DNA of 64,000 nucleotides from Motacilla alba alba. Its lineage: Eukaryota > Chordata > Aves > Passeriformes > Motacillidae. This document shows, one piece after another, positions 59,641 to 64,000 of this stretch. Numbering within the stretch: the first letter of the stretch is position 1; every line of letters starts with the position of its first letter. The position numbers were made by a program, and so were the translations under genes. The notes beneath the pieces were generated by a model. The model was not told the DNA's origin and did not search any database. It was given only the letters and a program-made list of their open reading frames with translations. The DNA is taken from contig NC_052021.1 in the NCBI RefSeq assembly GCF_015832195.1, forward strand, positions 25,092,286 to 25,156,285, written 5' to 3'.

Positions 59641-62600
59641 AGAAGAGAGGATTTAATGGATGGCATATCCATTTGATCAACAAGAAGAGAGGCTTTCCCA
59701 AGTCCTGCATCCTCAGCCTGTATGGACTGGTGTTGATGGGAGGAAGAGAAAAATTAAAAGTAATTGCCTTGTGCAGCATCAAGGTGTCAATGCATGTTTA
59801 CACGAAAGTACATTTATATCAGCTGGGGCTTGGACTCTGTGACTGTCACGCCAGTGCTCACAGAGCTTACCCCATGGAGGCAGTGCCTTTGGACCCTCTG
59901 TTTTGACATGTCTGCACCATCAAACTGATTCACAGCTTAAGGTGACAAAGCATTGCAGTTGTCCTTCTATCTTGTTGGGTTTTGCTCCCCTTTGTCTTCT
60001 GTCTGACCATCTGGGATGCAATCTGTCTCCAAGAACTGCCACACTGCACAACTGGGCTGCAGCTGCCACCTTTGCAACCACAAGGACTTCTGCAACCTGC
60101 TTGAGGCCTTTGTTATCAAACTGGCAAAGTAAGGCATGAAGTTGATCACTCCTCTATTTTCACTGGAAGCCAAAGTGCAACACTTTACCCCACTGCAAGA
60201 TGGAAAACCATTGCAGACTCAGTCAAATAAACATTAATGTCCATGAGCTGAATATCACCTGAGGTTCCTCAGGCCTGGTGGTGAGTGGTTTGCTTGGCTT
60301 CTGCATGAAAGGATGAAAGACATGAACTCTGCTCCTCCAGAGACAGAAAAGATGATTTTTTCATAGGCCTGGAAGCAATTTTTGTTTTACTTTCACATTG
60401 AATCCAGCTGAGTTCTGCAGAAGCAATTCCTGTTTGCCTCCCATCCAAAGGCTGGAGCTCAGAGCTGATGGCTGCTTTAGCTGCAACTTGCAGCTTTGCC
60501 TTCAGCAAATATGGTACAAGTTCAAAATGTATTTGCTCCTCTGTAGTCTGCTGGAATGGCAGTACTCCAACCCAGAAAGTTGCCTACAGCTTTAGAGAAA
60601 GTATAATGCTGAATGAAATGAGTTTTAAATGGGAGAAAGGTGGTGATGGAGTATCTCCTATTGTACACCCGCTATGGGACTGGCATCACCATGACTTGGT
60701 GATTAAGAGCATCTGGAGATGCTCTGCTGAGGTTTTATAAGACTATATCTGAAATTGAAGGAATTCTGTGTATGCACATATTTTCTTCTAGCAGCTGAAT
60801 GTTGTTTCCAGGACAAATAGTATGAAGTTTGGAGGGAAGTTTGACATGGAAGGAAGTGGGTACGTCTCTTACTTTCATAGTCCAGATGTCTTGTCAATTA
60901 ATATTGCCGCAATTAAATTCACAGCAGATGGACCTTGGGTCTCAGAAAATGCAGCAGTTCTTGAAGTTTTGGCACTTCAGTTTTTTCTGAGCAAATGGAG
61001 GCTCAAACCATGTGAATCATCTCTGGGTTTTTAAAAGTAGCTTTATTTTTTCAAAATGAAAGGTAAATGACTTCAGATGGCAAACTGCATTAGGAGAGCT
61101 AAATATGGAAAAAATATTGTTACAGTGACAGTAATATTAGCTGCCACAAACAAAAATCAGTCAATAAAGCACTTTGGAAAGTTAAAAAGCCAAATGAATT
61201 GAAAAGCCTCTTCCCAAATTCAATATTTTTTGTATAAAATACTAGCACTCAGACTGAAATCACCACCTGAGTATAGTATTTTTTCTGTTTTATCAGCAAT
61301 CTCTCTCTTCCCCCAGTAAATTTGTTTATTTTCCAAAACTGCAGTGTGTTGCCAGCACTTTCCAACACATGTATGTTAACTAATGCACTTTTCATCCACC
61401 CTAAGCCTCTCATTCCACAGACTATTGATTTAGCCATGCTGCTGTAAAGACAAACAGTCATATTCTCTTTCTGTGGTTAAAGTGACCAAAACTTCTCTTG
61501 CTTGATGAAATCTACCTCATAAGAGAGTGTTGGGGACTGTATTTGCAAATTGCCAGGCATGGACCCTGTGTGGAGAATCATTTTCCCACCATCCTGCCCA
61601 CTCACAATAAGGACTGTGCTTTTTTATAAAATGGACACATTTATAAAATTATAAAATGTGCTTTAATAAAAAATGGACACAGGCTCATTCTGATCTCTGG
61701 AGTCTGTCTGCACTAGGAAATGCCAATCTTTATCCGTAGACCCAAGAAGTTCATCACTAAGAACAAGGAGACAAGTAGAACCAGCACATCCCACATCCCA
61801 ACCGGCTTTTCACCAGCACATCTATTACAACTTTTGTCTCTCTAAGCAGCTGAAGTAGTGAACAAAAGTGTCTTGGCTGAAAGTCAGCAATTTGGGTAAT
61901 GAAAACCACCCCAGGAACTGGAATGCTTCCATTTGGTCTGGGCCCTGTGTTCCTCTTATAAATAGAGAAATCCCCCTCTCCCTGCAATCCATCAGCCCTG
62001 TGTGGAGTTAATGCTGTCTACATGGAGATGCAGATTTTATCCTACAGGAATGTGGAATGGTGTGGGGGGAGCCCTTATGCTGCCAGTGGCACTGCCAGCC
62101 AGCTCATCTGCTTTCTTGAAGGTTCATATGTTTCATTACCCTTAACTCCTGGTCTGCAGGGGATTCTGAGGTCTGTATTTTCATGCACTTTTGGATGTAC
62201 TTGGATCAACAAGGCTTAATCTACACTTTCTGTCTGCAAGAAACTGTTGAATTTTGAGCTAATTTTGACCTAAACAGTTGGGAAATTTTGACCTTGCCAT
62301 CTAGGTAAGAAGCCAGGTCAGTTATCCAGGCTTCCTCCACCTCCATGGAGCGTTTCTGTGACTCTGTCTCAGCCGGTAAATTCAAAAAGGATGCCCAAAT
62401 CTCAGTAACAGATAATCTGGCATCTTCCTTTTTGTGAGCCCAAACCCCTGCCTGTGTCACCCAGCCAACCTGTGCTCTTATATACAGACTTCTGTGCTAA
62501 GCCTGTGATTTACAAACTCTGTGATAGTCACCTAAAATTATCACAAATGAGCAGCAAGAAGTAAGAGCAGAGCAGCTGCTAGCTGGCAGCCATGGCTGGA

Positions 62601-62752
62601 GGTTTTCTCTTCCAGAGGCAAACATGTAGCATAAATGTTTAAGAAATACTTGCAAATGTCATGGGATCAGGAGGGAAAGCTGGGAAGAGGCCATGGCACT
62701 TTGGGCATACCAAATGCCTTTGTGCTCAGGTCCTTCACAGCCAAGGAGACAT
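59641..62752. other. Unique noncoding DNA, no gene seen
   Basis: Frames of 90-105 codons (59589-59906, 60468-60740) lack recognisable features. A short direct repeat of 'aaaatggacaca' occurs at about 61628-61680 in AT-rich sequence. No repeat family or RNA gene. Confidence 0.5.
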
Positions 62753-62818
62753 CACAGAATCACACAGGAACACAGAATATGCTGAGATGGTGGGGACCCC
62801 CAAGGATCACGGAGTCCC
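62753..62818 (-). mobile_element. CR1 LINE 3'-end fragment (about 65 bp)
   Basis: 'cacagaatcacacaggaaca' followed by 'cagaatatgctgagatggtg' and 'gggacccccaaggatcacgg', then 'agtcc', is the reverse complement of the CR1 terminus also seen at 11153-11206 and at the end of 12735-13347. A short partial duplication (acagaatca/acagaata) marks the start. Truncated to the extreme 3' end. The overlapping frames at 62635-62951 include it and are not genes. Confidence 0.88.
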
Positions 62819-63900
62819 TGTTAATGTCCCTGTATTTATGGCTATGTCTCCACTCCTGTGTCCAGTGCCACATCAGCCCATTTCTGTAGCAACCCAGCGA
62901 AGAAGAACAGTTTGCAGTTTACTTCCAGCTACCAGACAGTACCAAATTTGATGGGTTTTAGTTTGTTTATTTTCCCTGACAAGGACATCTGTTTACTAGA
63001 ACTCATCTCCAGCGTTAGTGAACATCAAAAGGGACGTCTGTGCCACTGCAGCTGGATTCAGATGGTACAAAGCCCTTCAAGTGACTGTTTAAATATCTTT
63101 TTCTTTTCTGCATCCCCAATCTCCAAATAGAAATGGCCTAATTTTAAATGCATCTCCTGCTTTTTCCATTTTATTTAATATGTCTGTCCTAACTTGTGCT
63201 TCAGGATCACCTTTGGGGTGAAGTGTAGCATTTATTGATTTAAAAAACAGCATAGAATTGGAAAATAATAGCTATCCTAAAACATATATATGTATCTTTT
63301 TCCTCAATAGAAGTAGGTAACTGGGGAAGTGGGGAGAAGTGAGCAAATTGAAGAGGATCTTCCTTTGTTATTCTTCTCTCTCCTGATATCAACCAGCATA
63401 CACTTAATCTCAGGGAGATCTGATTGAGGAGTGCTGTGAATTCTTGTTGTATGCCTATATGACTGTTTATTTAGTTGTGAATTGATTGATTAGGAAATAA
63501 GTGCTTTTCAAGTTGAAAGTATAAATAATGAAACTTTATTAGTGATATATGTGACACATTTAACAATGCTAATTTTCTGTACTGCTCTGTATAATTCACT
63601 TGCCTTTTTCAGTAGGCTGTAAACAATAGAAGGTTTGAGGGAAATCACTAATTTGTTGGCTTTCTAAAAGGCAATGGAAAAGGAATACAGAATTTAGGAA
63701 TACTTCTAGAGTGCCATCTAGTGTGAAAAGAAATGAAGCCACAAGAAAATGGAACTCAAACCACAGCTTTGAAAAGCATGTCTTAATACACAGAACCAGC
63801 TCTTCACTTTCCTCTACTGATAAACACAGGCAGCCACTAATGGATTTCATGTAATTTAATAACTGGGAAACTTTATTTGTTCCATTTTTATTAAGTATAC
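62819..63900. other. Unique noncoding DNA, no gene seen
   Basis: No repeat family or RNA gene recognised. The 108-codon minus frame at 63596-63922 begins in the terminal microsatellite and is unrecognised. Confidence 0.55.
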
Positions 63901-63948
63901 ATGTGTGTGCATATATATACATATATATACAATATACATATATATATG
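63901..63948. repeat. TG/TA/CATA microsatellite
   Basis: TG units followed by interrupted ATATAC/TATA units. Imperfect dinucleotide locus close to the right edge of the window; the last 50 bases after it are AT-rich with nothing recognised. Confidence 0.93.
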
Positions 63949-64000
63949 GTAGACATAATTAAAATTCATGCCCTCTCTGCTTTTAGTTTTTGAAAAAATA

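Noticed and set aside
62635..62951. Two overlapping frames of 84 and 96 codons
   Set aside because: Both run through the CR1 3'-end fragment at 62753-62818 in unrelated frames.
1..64000. CRISPR arrays, operons, phage or plasmid features
   Set aside because: No regularly spaced direct repeats, no gene packing and clear avian retroelements: this is vertebrate nuclear DNA.

Overview
This window reads as bird nuclear DNA, most likely from a songbird. It carries chicken-repeat-1 (CR1) LINE fragments with the usual avian 3' ends, one solo retroviral LTR that resembles passerine LTRs, AT-rich and CpG-poor non-repetitive sequence, and vertebrate-type microsatellites. I see no Alu or L1, no operon-like packing and no ribosome binding sites. 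The CR1 and LTR calls come from recognising family consensus sequence by eye; the passerine assignment is inference.

I cannot support any protein-coding gene or RNA gene. Every open frame is short (the longest is 177 codons), none shows a domain I recognise, and several clearly arise from repeats or low-complexity DNA. The window is therefore intergenic 'gene desert' or the inside of a very large intron. The two cannot be told apart from sequence alone.

Layout. 1-425: CR1 3' end. 426-12734: unique AT-rich DNA with T-rich tracts, a compound CA/TA/GA microsatellite at 7.8 kb and a 54-bp CR1 end at 11.15 kb. 12735-13347: the best-preserved CR1. 13348-26119: unique DNA with an A/C-rich tract at 15.2 kb, a possible exon at 18.2 kb and a 24-bp perfect palindrome at 21.7 kb. 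26120-26480: a much older CR1/L3-like LINE on the minus strand. 26481-37805: unique DNA with a 68-bp tandem duplication at 36.5 kb. 37806-38075 and 46595-47100: two more CR1 copies, with a TA/TG microsatellite at 41.2 kb and a 31-nt T run at 45.6 kb near them. 47101-51882: unique DNA, including a candidate conserved noncoding block at 47.45-48.05 kb. 51883-52245: solo LTR. 52246-64000: unique DNA with a long pyrimidine tract ending in CAG (53.6 kb), a possible 30-nt microexon (58.0 kb), a local three-copy degenerate repeat with a hairpin (58.3-58.8 kb), the longest open frame (59.1-59.6 kb) and a CR1 end (62.75 kb).

No new biological system is evident. The items most worth checking are the local repeat family at 58.3-58.8 kb, the microexon-like segment at 57989-58018, the possible terminal exon at 43686-43825 and the candidate conserved noncoding blocks. 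All are inferences that a cross-species alignment or RNA-seq would settle.
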